Below, one piece after another: positions 16,965 to 28,015 of a DNA stretch of 64,000 nt. Below the pieces are notes generated by a model. It was not told where the DNA came from and searched no databases. It saw only the letters and a program-made list of their open reading frames with translations. Origin of the DNA: Ensifer sp. WSM1721 (lineage in GTDB: Bacteria > Pseudomonadota > Alphaproteobacteria > Rhizobiales > Rhizobiaceae); contig NZ_CP165782.1 of the NCBI RefSeq assembly GCF_000513895.2, positions 2,867,501 through 2,931,500 of the forward strand. Reading direction: 5' to 3'. The translations under genes were made by a program, and so were the position numbers. Every line of letters starts with the position of its first letter. Position 1 is the stretch's first letter.

Positions 16965-17593
16965 AGACCCGGCCTCGCGAGCGAATTCAGCGCCGCCGCC
17001 GTCATCGCGCTACCGCCGAGTCGGCCGCGCACGATGGCAAAGGGAACGCCGTAGGAATTCTCGGCGAGCGCATCCTTCGATTCCGCCGCGCCGACGAAGC
17101 CGACCGGCATGCCGAGAATCGCCGCCGGTTTCGGCGCGCCGTCGCGCAGCATTTCGAGCAGATAGAAGAGCGCCGTCGGCGCGTTGCCAATCGCGACGAC
17201 CGAGCCCGCCGTCCGCTCGCCCCAGAGCTTGAGCGCCGCGGCCGAACGCGTGTTGCCGATCTCGGCCGCAATCTCCGCCGTGCGCGGATCGCGTAGCGTG
17301 CAGATGACCTCGTTACCGGCGGGCAGCCTCGCCCGCGTCACACCGTGTGCGACCATTTCCGCGTCGCAGAAAATCGGCGCGCCGTTCTTCAGCGCCATGC
17401 GCGCCGCGGAGACGAAGTCCGGCGAGAAGACGAACTGGCGTGCCGCCTCGACGGAGCCGCAGGCATGCACCATGCGCACCGCAAGATCGGCCTCTTCCTC
17501 CGAGAAGCCGGAAAGATCGGCTTCTGCCCGGATGATCGCGAAGGAACGCTGGTATATGGCGTTGCCATCGCGGATATAATCGTAATCAGGCAT
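16961..17593 (-). CDS. cobH: Precorrin-8X methylmutase
   Basis: A 210-residue enzyme that moves a methyl group from C11 to C12 to form hydrogenobyrinic acid. It has the family start DYIRDGNAIYQRSFAIIRAE, the motif MVHACGSVEAARQ with the catalytic histidine, and PVGFVGAAESKDAL near the C-terminus. It sits 2 bp after cobG and overlaps cobI by 4 bases. Confidence 0.96.
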   Translation of the reverse strand: MPDYDYIRDGNAIYQRSFAIIRAEADLSGFSEEEADLAVRMVHACGSVEAARQFVFSPDFVSAARMALKNGAPIFCDAEMVAHGVTRARLPAGNEVICTLRDPRTAEIAAEIGNTRSAAALKLWGERTAGSVVAIGNAPTALFYLLEMLRDGAPKPAAILGMPVGFVGAAESKDALAENSYGVPFAIVRGRLGGSAMTAAALNSLARPGL

Positions 17594-17595
17594 TT

Positions 17596-18957
17596 CTATC
17601 CCTGTTCAAACGCTTGAGCGATGCGCGCGGTCCCGAGCCGTGTAAGACAGGAGAGCGCCGATTCGCCAGCGTCTTTATTTTGCCGCACCAGGCTATTGAG
17701 AGCGGCCAGTGCGGATCGTATTCGGTTTTCATCCCTGTAGGCACTCGGCGCGACGGAAGCAGTGCCATTTACGACAAGCGCATATCCTGATGGCGCACCG
17801 ACGAGCGCCAGCGGAGAGGCCGCCGGCCTGGCGCATCCCTTGCGGCAGCCGGAAAGGTGCACGATAAGCGAACCGTCGAGAAGGTCAGGCGCCGCTTCGA
17901 TCATTAGCGCTGCTGTCGCCTTGGTGTCCATCCGGGCCGAAGCGCAGGCGAGGCCGGCGCAGGTCGCTATATGATTGCGCGGATCGTCGCAGGAGACGAG
18001 AAACCCGTGTGCGTGCGCGAGGTGCTGCGCCAGTGCTGCCGCCTCGTTCGAAAGCCCGAGCACGAAAAGGCCGTGTCGCGGCGCTAGGCGGATCTCGGTG
18101 GCCCCAAGCTCCTCGACCTGCCGGATGAAGGCGGTGAGATTGGCCGCATCGGTCTGCGCAAAGGCCAGGCCGAGGCCGAGCACAATGCCAGCACGGCCGA
18201 AAGCATGGATGCCCGCCGGCGGCAAAGGTCTGCCGCCGTCGCCTGCAGGCGGCAAGTCCATGTCGGAGGGCCAGAGCTGGCGAAGGCGATCCGCATCGAG
18301 GTCGCGGCCGCGGGCCGCGGGGCCAAGCGCGTTGAGACCAGTCAGCACATCCATGACTGCGGCGACCGCTTCTCGCGCCTTGAGAAGGGCAATGGGCGTC
18401 GCCGAGTGCGCCGTGCCGGCGATCGAAAGCAGCCAGAAAACACGTTTGTCCCGGACGATCGCACTGAGACGCAGATCGGCGACCATGTCTTGAAGATGGA
18501 AACGGCCGCCGCCGTCGACGACGATCGACAGTTTCGGCGCAAGCCTGAGCGCCCGTGCGCGGGAAATCGCCGCCCGCAACGCCTGCGCCAGCGGCCGGGG
18601 ATCGCCGATCTCGTCCGGGTCGAATCCGGCAAGCGGCGGCGTCTCGATCGCAACGCCCTCGGCAATGGCGATCCCCGCCTTCCCGATCGCTTCGGTTAGC
18701 GCCGGAACGCTCGCTGCGGTCAGACCGCGGATCTGCAGGTTTCCTCGCGCGGTGATCTCGATGATCCCGCTGCCGCATGCCGCGGCCGCGCCGGCAAGCG
18801 CCTTCACTTCCGCCGGCGTCAGGCCAACGGCCGCGGGCCTCAGCCGCACGAGCAGCCCGTCACCGGTCTGCATCGGGGCGGCGAGCGACGGACAGGCGCC
18901 ACGGCGCATCGATGTGCCGGTTCCGGATAACTCAGGTGGCGCGGCGCAGCTTGTCAT
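17596..18957 (-). CDS. cobG: Precorrin-3B synthase
   Basis: A 453-residue oxygen-dependent enzyme of the sulfite/nitrite reductase fold that makes precorrin-3B; its presence marks the aerobic cobalamin route. The N-terminal domain begins after MRRGACPSLAAPMQTGDGLL, and ITARGNLQIRGL is typical of the fold. Cysteines for the Fe-S cluster are visible as TCAGLACASAR and LSGCRKGCARP. It is the first gene of cobGHIJ, separated from cobF by a 115 bp gap. A separate promoter there is possible but not identified. Confidence 0.94.
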   Translation of the reverse strand: MTSCAAPPELSGTGTSMRRGACPSLAAPMQTGDGLLVRLRPAAVGLTPAEVKALAGAAAACGSGIIEITARGNLQIRGLTAASVPALTEAIGKAGIAIAEGVAIETPPLAGFDPDEIGDPRPLAQALRAAISRARALRLAPKLSIVVDGGGRFHLQDMVADLRLSAIVRDKRVFWLLSIAGTAHSATPIALLKAREAVAAVMDVLTGLNALGPAARGRDLDADRLRQLWPSDMDLPPAGDGGRPLPPAGIHAFGRAGIVLGLGLAFAQTDAANLTAFIRQVEELGATEIRLAPRHGLFVLGLSNEAAALAQHLAHAHGFLVSCDDPRNHIATCAGLACASARMDTKATAALMIEAAPDLLDGSLIVHLSGCRKGCARPAASPLALVGAPSGYALVVNGTASVAPSAYRDENRIRSALAALNSLVRQNKDAGESALSCLTRLGTARIAQAFEQG

Positions 18958-19072
18958 CGTCCTCCGTCATCCTTCGCAAGAAATGCCGCCTCGGCGGCCA
19001 TTTCCTGATGGAGCCTATACCACAGGCCGGTGCCTTGAGAGAGATCAAAGGCACTCGAAGACCTTCGGGCGA

Positions 19073-19843
19073 CTATTCATCGAAATCGGCCCCCTTGCGC
19101 AGAAGATAGATGTCCATGATCCAGCCCATGCGCTCGCGCGCCGCCTCGCGTGCTTTCAGAATCTCGTCCTTCACCTCGGCAAGACGCCCGGAAATTAAGA
19201 TCTCGTCCGGCGTTCCGAGATAGGCGCCCCAATAGATCTCAGCGTCGGGATCTTCGATCTTCCGAAACGCCTGCTCGCCGTCGAGCATCACGACCGCCGT
19301 CTCGCTTCTGTGCGGAAAGCTCTCCGTAAGCCGTCGGCCGGTTGTTATCTCGACCGGCTTGCCGACGAGATTGAGCGGGATGCGGTGGCTGGCGCAGAGC
19401 GCCTGCACGCTGGTGATGCCGGGAACGACGTTGAAATCGAAGGTGATCCGTCCCTGAGCTTTCACCCTTTCGACGATGCGGATCGTGCTGTCATAGAGCA
19501 TCGGATCGCCCCAGACGAGGAAGGCGCCGGTCTGTCCATCTGCAAGTTCGTCCTTGAGCAGCGCCTCGTAGGTAGCGGCAATGCTCGCATGCCAGTCGTC
19601 GACGCTTTCGATATAGCTGCGACCTTCGGTGCTGCGGACCGGCACGGCGAATTCGACTGTACGGCTGTCGCTCCGCGTAACATAGCGACCGCAGATCTCG
19701 CGGCGCACTTCGGCGAGCTCCGTCTTCTTCGCTCCCTTGGTCGGGATGAAGAGCACGTCGGCCCGGTTCAGCGCATTGATCGCCTGGATCGTCATGTGTT
19801 CGGGGTTACCCGCACCGATACCGATGATCAGAATGTGCCGCAT
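19073..19843 (-). CDS. cobF: Precorrin-6A synthase (deacetylating)
   Basis: A 256-residue SAM-dependent methylase that methylates C1 of precorrin-5 and releases acetate. It has the start MRHILIIGIGAGNPEHMTIQ and the CobF segments DVLFIPTKGAKKTEL and FLVWGDPMLYDSTIRI. It is the most upstream cobalamin gene on this strand and probably begins the transcript. I looked for a cobalamin riboswitch in the short leader (19844-19939) and saw none. Genes for the earlier and later steps (cobA, cobN, cobO and others) are not in this window. Confidence 0.94.
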   Translation of the reverse strand: MRHILIIGIGAGNPEHMTIQAINALNRADVLFIPTKGAKKTELAEVRREICGRYVTRSDSRTVEFAVPVRSTEGRSYIESVDDWHASIAATYEALLKDELADGQTGAFLVWGDPMLYDSTIRIVERVKAQGRITFDFNVVPGITSVQALCASHRIPLNLVGKPVEITTGRRLTESFPHRSETAVVMLDGEQAFRKIEDPDAEIYWGAYLGTPDEILISGRLAEVKDEILKAREAARERMGWIMDIYLLRKGADFDE

Positions 19844-19939
19844 GCCTCTCTCCTTCGCGCTGACAGCGCATGGGGCCGTCTTTGGCGGATCGAGGTCGCG
19901 GGCGCAAGTCCGTTCGCGACGGGAGGCGCAATCACCGCG

Positions 19940-20677
19940 TCAACAGATGGGCGCGATCTGCCGGTCGACTGCCAGCGGTGGGTCCTCCGGCAGCCGCCAA
20001 TCGATCAGATCGAGCCCCTTGGACACAAGGAAGGCGTTTGCCTTGGAGAAATGCCGGCAGCCGAAGAAACCGGAGTGGGCCGAGAGCGGCGAGGGATGCG
20101 GCGCAGTCAACACCAGATGCCGGGAACGATCAACGAACGCCGCCTTCCTTTGCGCATAGGAGCCCCAGAGCATGAAAACGACCGGCTGCTCCTGCTCGTT
20201 GACGGCGCGAATGACGGCATCCGTGAAGCGCTCCCAGCCGCGCCCCTGATGCGAAGCGGCCCGGCCGCGCTCGACCGTCAGCACGGCATTGAGGAGCAGC
20301 ACTCCCTGCAGCGCCCAGCTCTCGAGGAAGCCGTGGCGGGCCGGTGGAATGCCAAGGTCTTCTTGAAGCTCCTTGTAGATATTGACAAGCGACGGCGGTA
20401 CGCGCACGCCCGGCCGCACGCTGAAGCAGAGCCCGTGCGCCTGGCCGTCTCCGTGATAGGGGTCCTGACCGAGAATGACGACGCGGACCTTGCCGAGCGG
20501 CGTCAGGTCGAGCGCCCGGAAATACTCGCTTCCCCTCGGAAAGATTTGCCGGCCCTGCTGCCTTTCTTCCACTAGGAAGCGCTTGAGATCAGCCATGTAG
20601 CTGTGACGGAATTCCGGCGCCAGCGCGGCCTTCCAGCTTTCTTCCAGCCTGATCGTCGCATCCATAAGCGTCGTCAC
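19940..20677 (-). CDS. ung: Uracil-DNA glycosylase (family 1)
   Basis: A 245-residue base-excision repair enzyme that removes uracil from DNA. The water-activating motif [11 protein letters not shown] and the DNA-intercalation motif [21 protein letters not shown], whose first residue is the catalytic histidine, are both complete. The [12 protein letters not shown] segment between them is also typical. It lies 96 bp upstream of cobF on the same strand but has no metabolic link to it. Confidence 0.96.
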   Translation of the reverse strand: MTTLMDATIRLEESWKAALAPEFRHSYMADLKRFLVEERQQGRQIFPRGSEYFRALDLTPLGKVRVVILGQDPYHGDGQAHGLCFSVRPGVRVPPSLVNIYKELQEDLGIPPARHGFLESWALQGVLLLNAVLTVERGRAASHQGRGWERFTDAVIRAVNEQEQPVVFMLWGSYAQRKAAFVDRSRHLVLTAPHPSPLSAHSGFFGCRHFSKANAFLVSKGLDLIDWRLPEDPPLAVDRQIAPIC

Positions 20678-20781
20678 CTTGTTTCGTCTCCATGGAATTT
20701 AGACGTGCGACCGACCATCGCAAGCGCCTCTGCAACATTTGGCCATCTCGGTTCACCGTTTTGATTACCCTCTCACGACAG

Positions 20782-20805
20782 CATTGTATTTCTTCAGATA
20801 TAGCG
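20782..20805. promoter_or_regulatory. Mo-box-like operator 1 (ModE type)
   Basis: CATTGTAT-N8-ATATAGCG. The right half and the 8-base spacing fit the ModE palindrome, CGnTATAT-N8-ATATAnCG in the E. coli form. The left half has two departures from it. It lies 116-93 bp before the modA start and 41 bp (centre to centre) from a second box. Confidence 0.6.
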
Positions 20806-20822
20806 CTACCAAAACAGCCATG

Positions 20823-20846
20823 CGTTATATCTTCGGAAATATCACG
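20823..20846. promoter_or_regulatory. Mo-box-like operator 2 (ModE type)
   Basis: CGTTATAT-N8-ATATCACG. Both half-sites and the spacing fit the ModE palindrome, with one symmetric position broken. It lies 52-75 bp before the modA start. With box 1 it would let ModE repress modABC when molybdate is plentiful. A modE-like gene lies at the other end of the operon. Confidence 0.7.
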
Positions 20847-20897
20847 GGTGAGATGGAGGCAGGTGTGACGAGAAGACGGAGAGACTGGCTCAAGGCG

Positions 20898-21683
20898 ATG
20901 AGATCTAGAGGTCTCGGACTGAAGACTTTGGCTCTGGCGCTTGGCATCGTCGTGGCGGGAGCCGCTTTCGCCCCCGCCAATGCGGCGGAAAAGGTGACCA
21001 TATTCGCAGCGGCAAGCCTTAAGAACGCCCTCGACGCAATCAACGAGGAATGGCGCAAAGAAACCGGCAAGGAGACGACCACCTCCTATGCGGCAAGCTC
21101 GGCTCTGGCAAAGCAGATCGAACAGGGGGCGCCCGCCGACATCTTCATCTCGGCCGACCTTGCCTGGATGGATTATCTTGCCGACGGGAAGCTGATTAAG
21201 GCCGATACCCGCTCCAACCTGCTCGGCAACCGCATCGTTCTCGTTACCGCGAAGCCAGACGCCGAAGCCGTCGAGATCAAGCCAGGCCTCGACCTCACCG
21301 GCCTTCTCGGCGACGGACGCCTGGCGATGGGTGCCGTCGATTCCGTCCCCGCCGGCAAATACGGCAAGGCAGCACTCGAAAACCTAGGGCTTTGGCCAAG
21401 TGTCGCCCCGAAGGTAGCCGGCGCCGAAAGCGTGCGCGCCGCCCTCCTTCTCGTGTCGCGCGGCGAGGCGCCCTTGGGTATCGTCTATCAGACCGACGCC
21501 GCGGCCGATCCGGGCGTGAAGGTGATCGGCACCTTCCCGGAAGACAGCCATCCGCCGATCATCTACCCGATCGCCATCACCGCCGAAAGCAAGAATGCCG
21601 ATGCGGCGGCGTATCTCCAATTCGTCAGATCACCAAAGGCCGCTGCGCTTTTCTCGGCGCAAGGCTTCGCGGTGCTGGAATAG
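20898..21683 (+). CDS. modA: Molybdate ABC transporter, periplasmic binding protein
   Basis: A 261-residue periplasmic protein that captures molybdate for ModBC. The start [17 protein letters not shown] is chosen because it gives a normal signal peptide ending near ANA-AEKV; the open frame further upstream runs through the operators and is not used. The mature protein begins with [20 protein letters not shown]. Further ModA segments are [21 protein letters not shown] and [16 protein letters not shown]. Two Mo-box-like sites precede it. Confidence 0.94.
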   Translation: MRSRGLGLKTLALALGIVVAGAAFAPANAAEKVTIFAAASLKNALDAINEEWRKETGKETTTSYAASSALAKQIEQGAPADIFISADLAWMDYLADGKLIKADTRSNLLGNRIVLVTAKPDAEAVEIKPGLDLTGLLGDGRLAMGAVDSVPAGKYGKAALENLGLWPSVAPKVAGAESVRAALLLVSRGEAPLGIVYQTDAAADPGVKVIGTFPEDSHPPIIYPIAITAESKNADAAAYLQFVRSPKAAALFSAQGFAVLE

Positions 21684-21731
21684 TTCGGCTCCTCTTCAGG
21701 AAGAGAAGCGAAGCACGTATTGTCGCCTTCT

Positions 21732-21757
21732 CCGCCGCAACTCCGGTTGCGCGGCGG
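21732..21757 (+). promoter_or_regulatory. Intercistronic hairpin between modA and modB
   Basis: Arms CCGCCGCAAC and GTTGCGCGGCGG around a TCCG loop, with one bulged base. There is no T-run. Such a structure may protect the modA message from 3' decay and give more binding protein than permease; that role is inference. Confidence 0.5.
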
Positions 21758-21794
21758 CGCGTTTCGAGAACAGGGGTTTCGACGTTTGGACTGG

Positions 21795-22487
21795 ATGAGC
21801 CTGAGCGACGCGGAGTGGACGGCCGTCCGGCTAAGCCTCCGGGTGGCCACCGTCGCCATGCTGTCGAGCCTGCCTGTCGCGCTTCTTGTCGCCATGGCGC
21901 TGGCGCGCGGTCGCTTCTGGGGCAAGTCGGTCCTGAACGGCCTCGTCCACATGCCGCTGATCCTGCCGCCGGTCGTTACCGGCTTCGTGCTTCTCCTGCT
22001 CTTCGGTCGGCGCGGACCGATCGGCGCCTTCCTTGCCGAGCATCTGGGGCTCGTCTTTTCCTTCCGCTGGACGGGGGCGGCACTCGCCTGTGCCGTCATG
22101 GGCTTTCCGCTTATGGTGCGCAGCATCCGACTCTCGATCGAAACGGTCGACCGCAAGCTCGAACACGCCGCCGCAACGCTCGGTGCGAGCCCCAGCTGGG
22201 TCTTCCTGACCGTGACGTTGCCCCTGATCCTTCCCGGCATCGTCGCCGGCATGATCCTCTCCTTCGCCAAGGCCATGGGCGAGTTCGGGGCGACGATCAC
22301 CTTCGTCTCCAACATCCCCGGCGAGACGCAGACCATCTCCGCGGCGATCTACACCTTCACGCAGGTGCCGGGTGGCGATGCGGGCGCAATGCGTCTCACC
22401 ATCATATCGATCGTCGTCTCGATGGCGGCGCTCATGCTGTCGGAGATTCTCGCCGCGGCCGCGGCGCGGCGAACGGTGGCTGCATGA
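21795..22487 (+). CDS. modB: Molybdate ABC transporter permease
   Basis: A 230-residue inner-membrane permease with about five membrane helices. The cytoplasmic EAA loop reads [27 protein letters not shown] and contacts ModC. The segment [19 protein letters not shown] is typical of ModB. The ATG at 21795 gives the usual [18 protein letters not shown] start; a TTG three codons earlier is possible. Its stop overlaps modC by 4 bases. Confidence 0.95.
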   Translation: MSLSDAEWTAVRLSLRVATVAMLSSLPVALLVAMALARGRFWGKSVLNGLVHMPLILPPVVTGFVLLLLFGRRGPIGAFLAEHLGLVFSFRWTGAALACAVMGFPLMVRSIRLSIETVDRKLEHAAATLGASPSWVFLTVTLPLILPGIVAGMILSFAKAMGEFGATITFVSNIPGETQTISAAIYTFTQVPGGDAGAMRLTIISIVVSMAALMLSEILAAAAARRTVAA

Positions 22488-23557
22488 GGCTCGAGGTCGA
22501 AGCGCGTCATCGGATCGGCTCCTTCACGATCGACGCCGCCTTCGGCTCCGACGGTGGAGTGACAGCACTTTTCGGCCGCTCCGGCTCTGGCAAGACGTCG
22601 CTCGTCAATATCATCGCCGGTCTCCTGCGAGCTGACGCGGGCCGTATCGTCCTTGACGGTGACGTGATCGCCGACAGCACGCGCGGGGTCTTCACACCTA
22701 TCCACCGCCGCCATTTCGGCTATGTGTTCCAGGAAGCCCGGCTCTTTCCGCATTTGAGCGTCCGGCGCAATCTCGCCTATGGACGCTGGTTCGCAGGCGC
22801 GAGCGAGTCCGCGTCGGAATTCAGCAGGATCGTCGAAATGCTCGGTATAGGCCACCTGCTCGATCGGCGCCCGTCAACGCTTTCGGGCGGCGAGCGCCAG
22901 CGCGTCGCCGTCGGCCGGGCGCTGCTCGCCTCTCCCCGCCTGCTCCTGATGGACGAGCCGCTCGCCGCCCTCGATGAGGCAAGAAAGGCCGAGATCCTGC
23001 CCTATCTGGAACGACTTCGCGACGAGACCCGGATCCCGATCGTCTATGTCAGCCACTCGGTGGCCGAAGTCGCGCGGCTGGCCGAACGCGTCGTCGTGCT
23101 CGACGATGGCCGGGTGAAGGCAGCCGGCGACGTTTCCGCGGTCCTCAGCCAGCCCGCCGCCACGCTTGCGGTCGACCGGCGGGAGGCTGGCGCGCTGATC
23201 GGAGGCGTCGTCGACAGTCATGACAGCCATCACTATCTGACTTTGGTGCGCGCCGGCGAATGTCTCATCCGCGTGCCGCACCTTCTCGCGCCGCCAGGGC
23301 GGAGCCTGCGCCTCTACATTGCCGCTCGCGATGTCATGCTGGCGACCACGCGCCCGGAAGGCATCAGCGCGCTCAACGTGCTTGAAGGAAGGATCGCCGA
23401 TCTGTCGCCGGCGCAGCAAGGCAGCGTCGACGTTCGTGTGGATTGCGGCGGCAACATTCTGCTCGCCCGCATCACCGCGCTCTCCCGCGATGCGTTGGAA
23501 TTAGCACCCGGAAAGGCGGTCCACGCCATCATCAAGACCGTCGCGCTGGACTACTAG
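22484..23557 (+). CDS. modC: Molybdate ABC transporter ATP-binding protein
   Basis: A 357-residue ATPase. Walker A is [10 protein letters not shown], the signature is [16 protein letters not shown], Walker B is [12 protein letters not shown], and the switch histidine lies in [10 protein letters not shown]. The C-terminal 70 residues form one Mop/TOBE oxyanion-binding domain ([13 protein letters not shown] onwards). The ATG is inside the modB stop. The same frame is open far upstream through modB, which is coincidental. Its end overlaps the convergent modE-like gene by 26 bp. Confidence 0.95.
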   Translation: MRLEVEARHRIGSFTIDAAFGSDGGVTALFGRSGSGKTSLVNIIAGLLRADAGRIVLDGDVIADSTRGVFTPIHRRHFGYVFQEARLFPHLSVRRNLAYGRWFAGASESASEFSRIVEMLGIGHLLDRRPSTLSGGERQRVAVGRALLASPRLLLMDEPLAALDEARKAEILPYLERLRDETRIPIVYVSHSVAEVARLAERVVVLDDGRVKAAGDVSAVLSQPAATLAVDRREAGALIGGVVDSHDSHHYLTLVRAGECLIRVPHLLAPPGRSLRLYIAARDVMLATTRPEGISALNVLEGRIADLSPAQQGSVDVRVDCGGNILLARITALSRDALELAPGKAVHAIIKTVALDY

Positions 23558-23927
23558 GTTCATCCACCTCGTCGGAGTCGCGCATAGCCGCCAGCCAATG
23601 GAGGTCATCTTCGATTGCGGCGCGCGTCTTGGCTTCCATCGCGCGGAAGCGCACAATCAGCATTTCGCCGAAGGCGGTGACCACCGCCCCGCCGCCCTGC
23701 TTGCCGCCCCGCTGCGACTCGACGGACGGCTCCTTGAACAGGCGGTTCAAGGCATCGACGAGCAGCCAGGCACGCCGGTAGGACATGTCCATCGCCCGTC
23801 CGGCGGCGGAAATCGAGCCGGTTTCACGGATGAGTTCGAGAAGCATGATCTTGCCGCGCCCAAGCCGCTCGTCCGGCGGGAAATCGATGCGGAGGATGGG
23901 GCGGAGTTTTTCGTCGGTATCGCACAT
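23532..23927 (-). CDS. modE: ModE-type molybdenum regulator lacking the Mop domain
   Basis: A 131-residue protein made almost entirely of the ModE N-terminal winged-helix domain. It has [18 protein letters not shown], then [17 protein letters not shown] and the wing [17 protein letters not shown]. The two Mop domains that bind molybdate in E. coli ModE (262 residues) are absent, with no remnant in frame afterwards. It is convergent with modC and overlaps its end by 26 bp. Given the Mo-box-like sites before modA, it probably controls modABC. How it senses molybdate is not evident from its sequence. Confidence 0.85.
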   Translation of the reverse strand: MCDTDEKLRPILRIDFPPDERLGRGKIMLLELIRETGSISAAGRAMDMSYRRAWLLVDALNRLFKEPSVESQRGGKQGGGAVVTAFGEMLIVRFRAMEAKTRAAIEDDLHWLAAMRDSDEVDEPSSPARRS

Positions 23928-24076
23928 GGAGCAAACATAAAGGCTACGGCAAGAGACGGAAAGGCGCGCCCGTACGGGGACCTGTGCATGGAGACCGGAA
24001 AACCGGCCTCGCGGGCTTGATCGAAGCCGCCAACGGATGCAGCGATAGGAAAAAGCGCCCGCGAAGAGACAACATC

Positions 24077-25408
24077 ATGCCCGGTCCCACTCTCGATCCC
24101 GTCACGACGGACCATTCGCTGCCCAGAAAGGCCGACGTCGTCATCATCGGCGGCGGCATCATCGGTGTCAGCGCGGCGCTTTTCCTCGCCGAACGCGGCC
24201 TCAAGGTGGTGCTTTGCGAGAAGGGCGTGCTCGGCGGCGAACAGTCGAGCCGCAACTGGGGCTGGGTGCGCGTCATGGGCCGCGATCGCCGCGAGATTCC
24301 GCTCGCGATCGCGGCACTCAAGATCTGGGACACGCTCGATGCCCATGTCGGCGGCGAAACCGGCTTTCGCCGCAGCAGCATTCTCTACATATCTGAGACG
24401 GGGCAGGACGTCGCCAACCGCGATGCCTGGCTCGCACTGGCGAGACCCTACGGCGTCGACAGTCGTCAGATCGGCCCGGACGAAACATCGGCCCTGATGG
24501 CCGGGGCGGCGACCCGCTACAAAGGCGGCCTCTATACACCGAGCGACGGCAGGGCCGAGCCGCAGAAGGCGGTGCCGGCGATCGCCGCCGGTGCCCGCCG
24601 CGCCGGGGCGCATATCGTCACCGGCTGCGCTGTCCGTGGCATCGAGAAAAGCGCCGGCAGAATCAGTGCCGTCGTCACCGAGAAGGGCCGCATCGAAAGC
24701 TCCAGCGTGGTGCTTGCCGGCGGCGCCTGGTCGCGGCTCTTCTGCAAAGGCCTCGGGATCCGGCTGCCGCAACTGAAGGTGCGCAACACCGTGCTCAGGA
24801 CCGCGCCGATCGAGGGCGGGCCGGAGGGCGCTGGCGCAACGGCGACCTACGCCTACCGCAAGCGCCTCGACGGCGGCTACACGATCGCCACCGCAGGCGC
24901 AAACCTGCACCCACTCGTGCCGGACACCTTTGCATTTTTCCGCGACTTTCGGCCGGCGCGAAAGGCCGAGAGCGAAGCCGTACAGGTGGGGCTCAGCGCC
25001 CAGAGCTGGCGCGAGCTTCTCGAGATCGCACCCCAACCGCTCGATCGACCGGGCGCCTTCGAGAGATGCCGCATCCTCGATCCGCGTCCCGATCCCAAAT
25101 CCGTGCTCAGAGCTTTCGAGGAAGCGAGAAAGGCTCTTCCGAAGCTCCGCGCCGTCGAACCGGTGCAGATCTGGGCCGGCCTGATCGATGTCACGCCGGA
25201 CGTGGTGCCGGTTATTTCCCACGCGGAACAGGTGCCGGGCCTCGTCATCGCCACCGGTTTTTCGGGCCACGGCTTCGGCATTGGACCTGGCGCCGGGCAC
25301 CTCGTCGCGGATCTCGTGACCGGGGAGAAACCCATCGTCGATCCTGCCGAGTTTCGGCTGTCGCGCTTCTCCGACGGCACGCCGATCGAGATCGCACCGC
25401 CCGTCTGA
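24077..25408 (+). CDS. FAD-dependent amine/amino-acid oxidoreductase (DAO family)
   Basis: A 443-residue flavoprotein of the D-amino-acid/sarcosine/glycine oxidase superfamily. The FAD-binding beta-alpha-beta unit is ADVVIIGGGIIGVSAALFLAERG near residue 17, and a second FAD segment is IATGFSGHGFGIGPGAGHL near the C-terminus. The start MPGPTLDPV is chosen over an open frame extending 93 bp upstream. The substrate cannot be told from sequence; DadA-like dehydrogenases and opine or sarcosine oxidases are all possible. It precedes the bkd operon in the same direction, but a 355 bp gap argues for separate transcription. Confidence 0.85.
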   Translation: MPGPTLDPVTTDHSLPRKADVVIIGGGIIGVSAALFLAERGLKVVLCEKGVLGGEQSSRNWGWVRVMGRDRREIPLAIAALKIWDTLDAHVGGETGFRRSSILYISETGQDVANRDAWLALARPYGVDSRQIGPDETSALMAGAATRYKGGLYTPSDGRAEPQKAVPAIAAGARRAGAHIVTGCAVRGIEKSAGRISAVVTEKGRIESSSVVLAGGAWSRLFCKGLGIRLPQLKVRNTVLRTAPIEGGPEGAGATATYAYRKRLDGGYTIATAGANLHPLVPDTFAFFRDFRPARKAESEAVQVGLSAQSWRELLEIAPQPLDRPGAFERCRILDPRPDPKSVLRAFEEARKALPKLRAVEPVQIWAGLIDVTPDVVPVISHAEQVPGLVIATGFSGHGFGIGPGAGHLVADLVTGEKPIVDPAEFRLSRFSDGTPIEIAPPV

Positions 25409-26996
<1,588 letters not shown>

Positions 26997-26997
26997 A

Positions 26998-28011
26998 ATG
27001 GCCAGGATGACAATGATCGAAGCGGTGCGCAGCGCCATGGACGTCTCGATGGCACGCGACGAGGATGTCGTCGTCTTCGGTGAAGATGTCGGCTATTTCG
27101 GCGGCGTTTTCCGCTGCACCCAGGGACTTCAGGCGAAATACGGCAAGACCCGCTGTTTCGACGCGCCGATCAGCGAGTCCGGCATCGTCGGCACCGCGAT
27201 CGGCATGGCGGCCTACGGGCTGAAGCCTTGTGTCGAGATCCAGTTCGCCGACTACATGTATCCGGCCTACGACCAGCTAACCCAGGAGGCGGCGCGGATC
27301 CGCTACCGCTCGAACGGCGACTTCACCTGCCCGATCGTCGTGCGCATGCCGACAGGCGGCGGCATCTTCGGCGGCCAAACCCACAGCCAGAGCCCGGAAG
27401 CGCTCTTCACCCATGTCTGCGGCTTGAAGGTCATCGTGCCTTCGAATCCCTATGACGCCAAGGGTCTTCTGATCTCGGCGATCGAGGATCCGGACCCGGT
27501 CATGTTCCTCGAGCCGAAGCGGCTATACAACGGCCCCTTCGACGGCCACCACGAGCGCCCGGTCATCCCCTGGTCGAAGCACGAGCTCGGCGACGTGCCC
27601 GACGGACACTACACCATCCCGATCGGCAAGGCGGAAATCCGCCGCCAGGGTTCGGCGGTAACCGTGATCACCTATGGTACGATGGTGCATGTGGCGCTCA
27701 CGGCTGCGGAGGAAACGGGGATCGACGCGGAAGTGATCGATCTGCGAAGCCTCTTGCCGCTCGACCTCGAGACGATCGTGCAATCGGTGAGAAAGACCGG
27801 ACGCTGCGTCGTCGTGCACGAGGCGACGCTGACCTCGGGCTTCGGTGCAGAGGTCGTATCCCTCGTGCAGGAACATTGCTTCTATCATCTCGAAGCCCCG
27901 ATCGTGCGGGTGACCGGCTGGGACACGCCCTATCCGCACGCCCAGGAATGGGATTACTTCCCCGGCCCGGCGCGCGTCGGCCGCGCGCTCATGGAAGCAA
28001 TGGAGGGCTGA
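26998..28011 (+). CDS. bkdAb: Branched-chain 2-oxoacid dehydrogenase E1 beta subunit
   Basis: A 337-residue partner of E1 alpha (also called bkdA2). It begins MARMTMIEAVRSAMDVSMARD one base after the bkdAa stop; a longer frame overlapping bkdAa is not used. It contains VFGEDVGYFGGVFRCTQGL and the cofactor segment GGGIFGGQTHSQSPEALF. The C-terminal domain with VIDLRSLLPLDLETI is the transketolase-type binding region. Confidence 0.95.
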   Translation: MARMTMIEAVRSAMDVSMARDEDVVVFGEDVGYFGGVFRCTQGLQAKYGKTRCFDAPISESGIVGTAIGMAAYGLKPCVEIQFADYMYPAYDQLTQEAARIRYRSNGDFTCPIVVRMPTGGGIFGGQTHSQSPEALFTHVCGLKVIVPSNPYDAKGLLISAIEDPDPVMFLEPKRLYNGPFDGHHERPVIPWSKHELGDVPDGHYTIPIGKAEIRRQGSAVTVITYGTMVHVALTAAEETGIDAEVIDLRSLLPLDLETIVQSVRKTGRCVVVHEATLTSGFGAEVVSLVQEHCFYHLEAPIVRVTGWDTPYPHAQEWDYFPGPARVGRALMEAMEG

Positions 28012-28015
28012 CGCG

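Noticed and set aside
19844-19939. Search for a cobalamin riboswitch before cobF
   Set aside because: The leader is under 100 bp and lacks the B12-box pattern on the minus strand.
21392-22483. Long upstream extension of the modC frame through modA and modB
   Set aside because: The modC start at 22484 overlaps the modB stop and gives a normal ModC; the extension has shadow-like Arg-rich composition.
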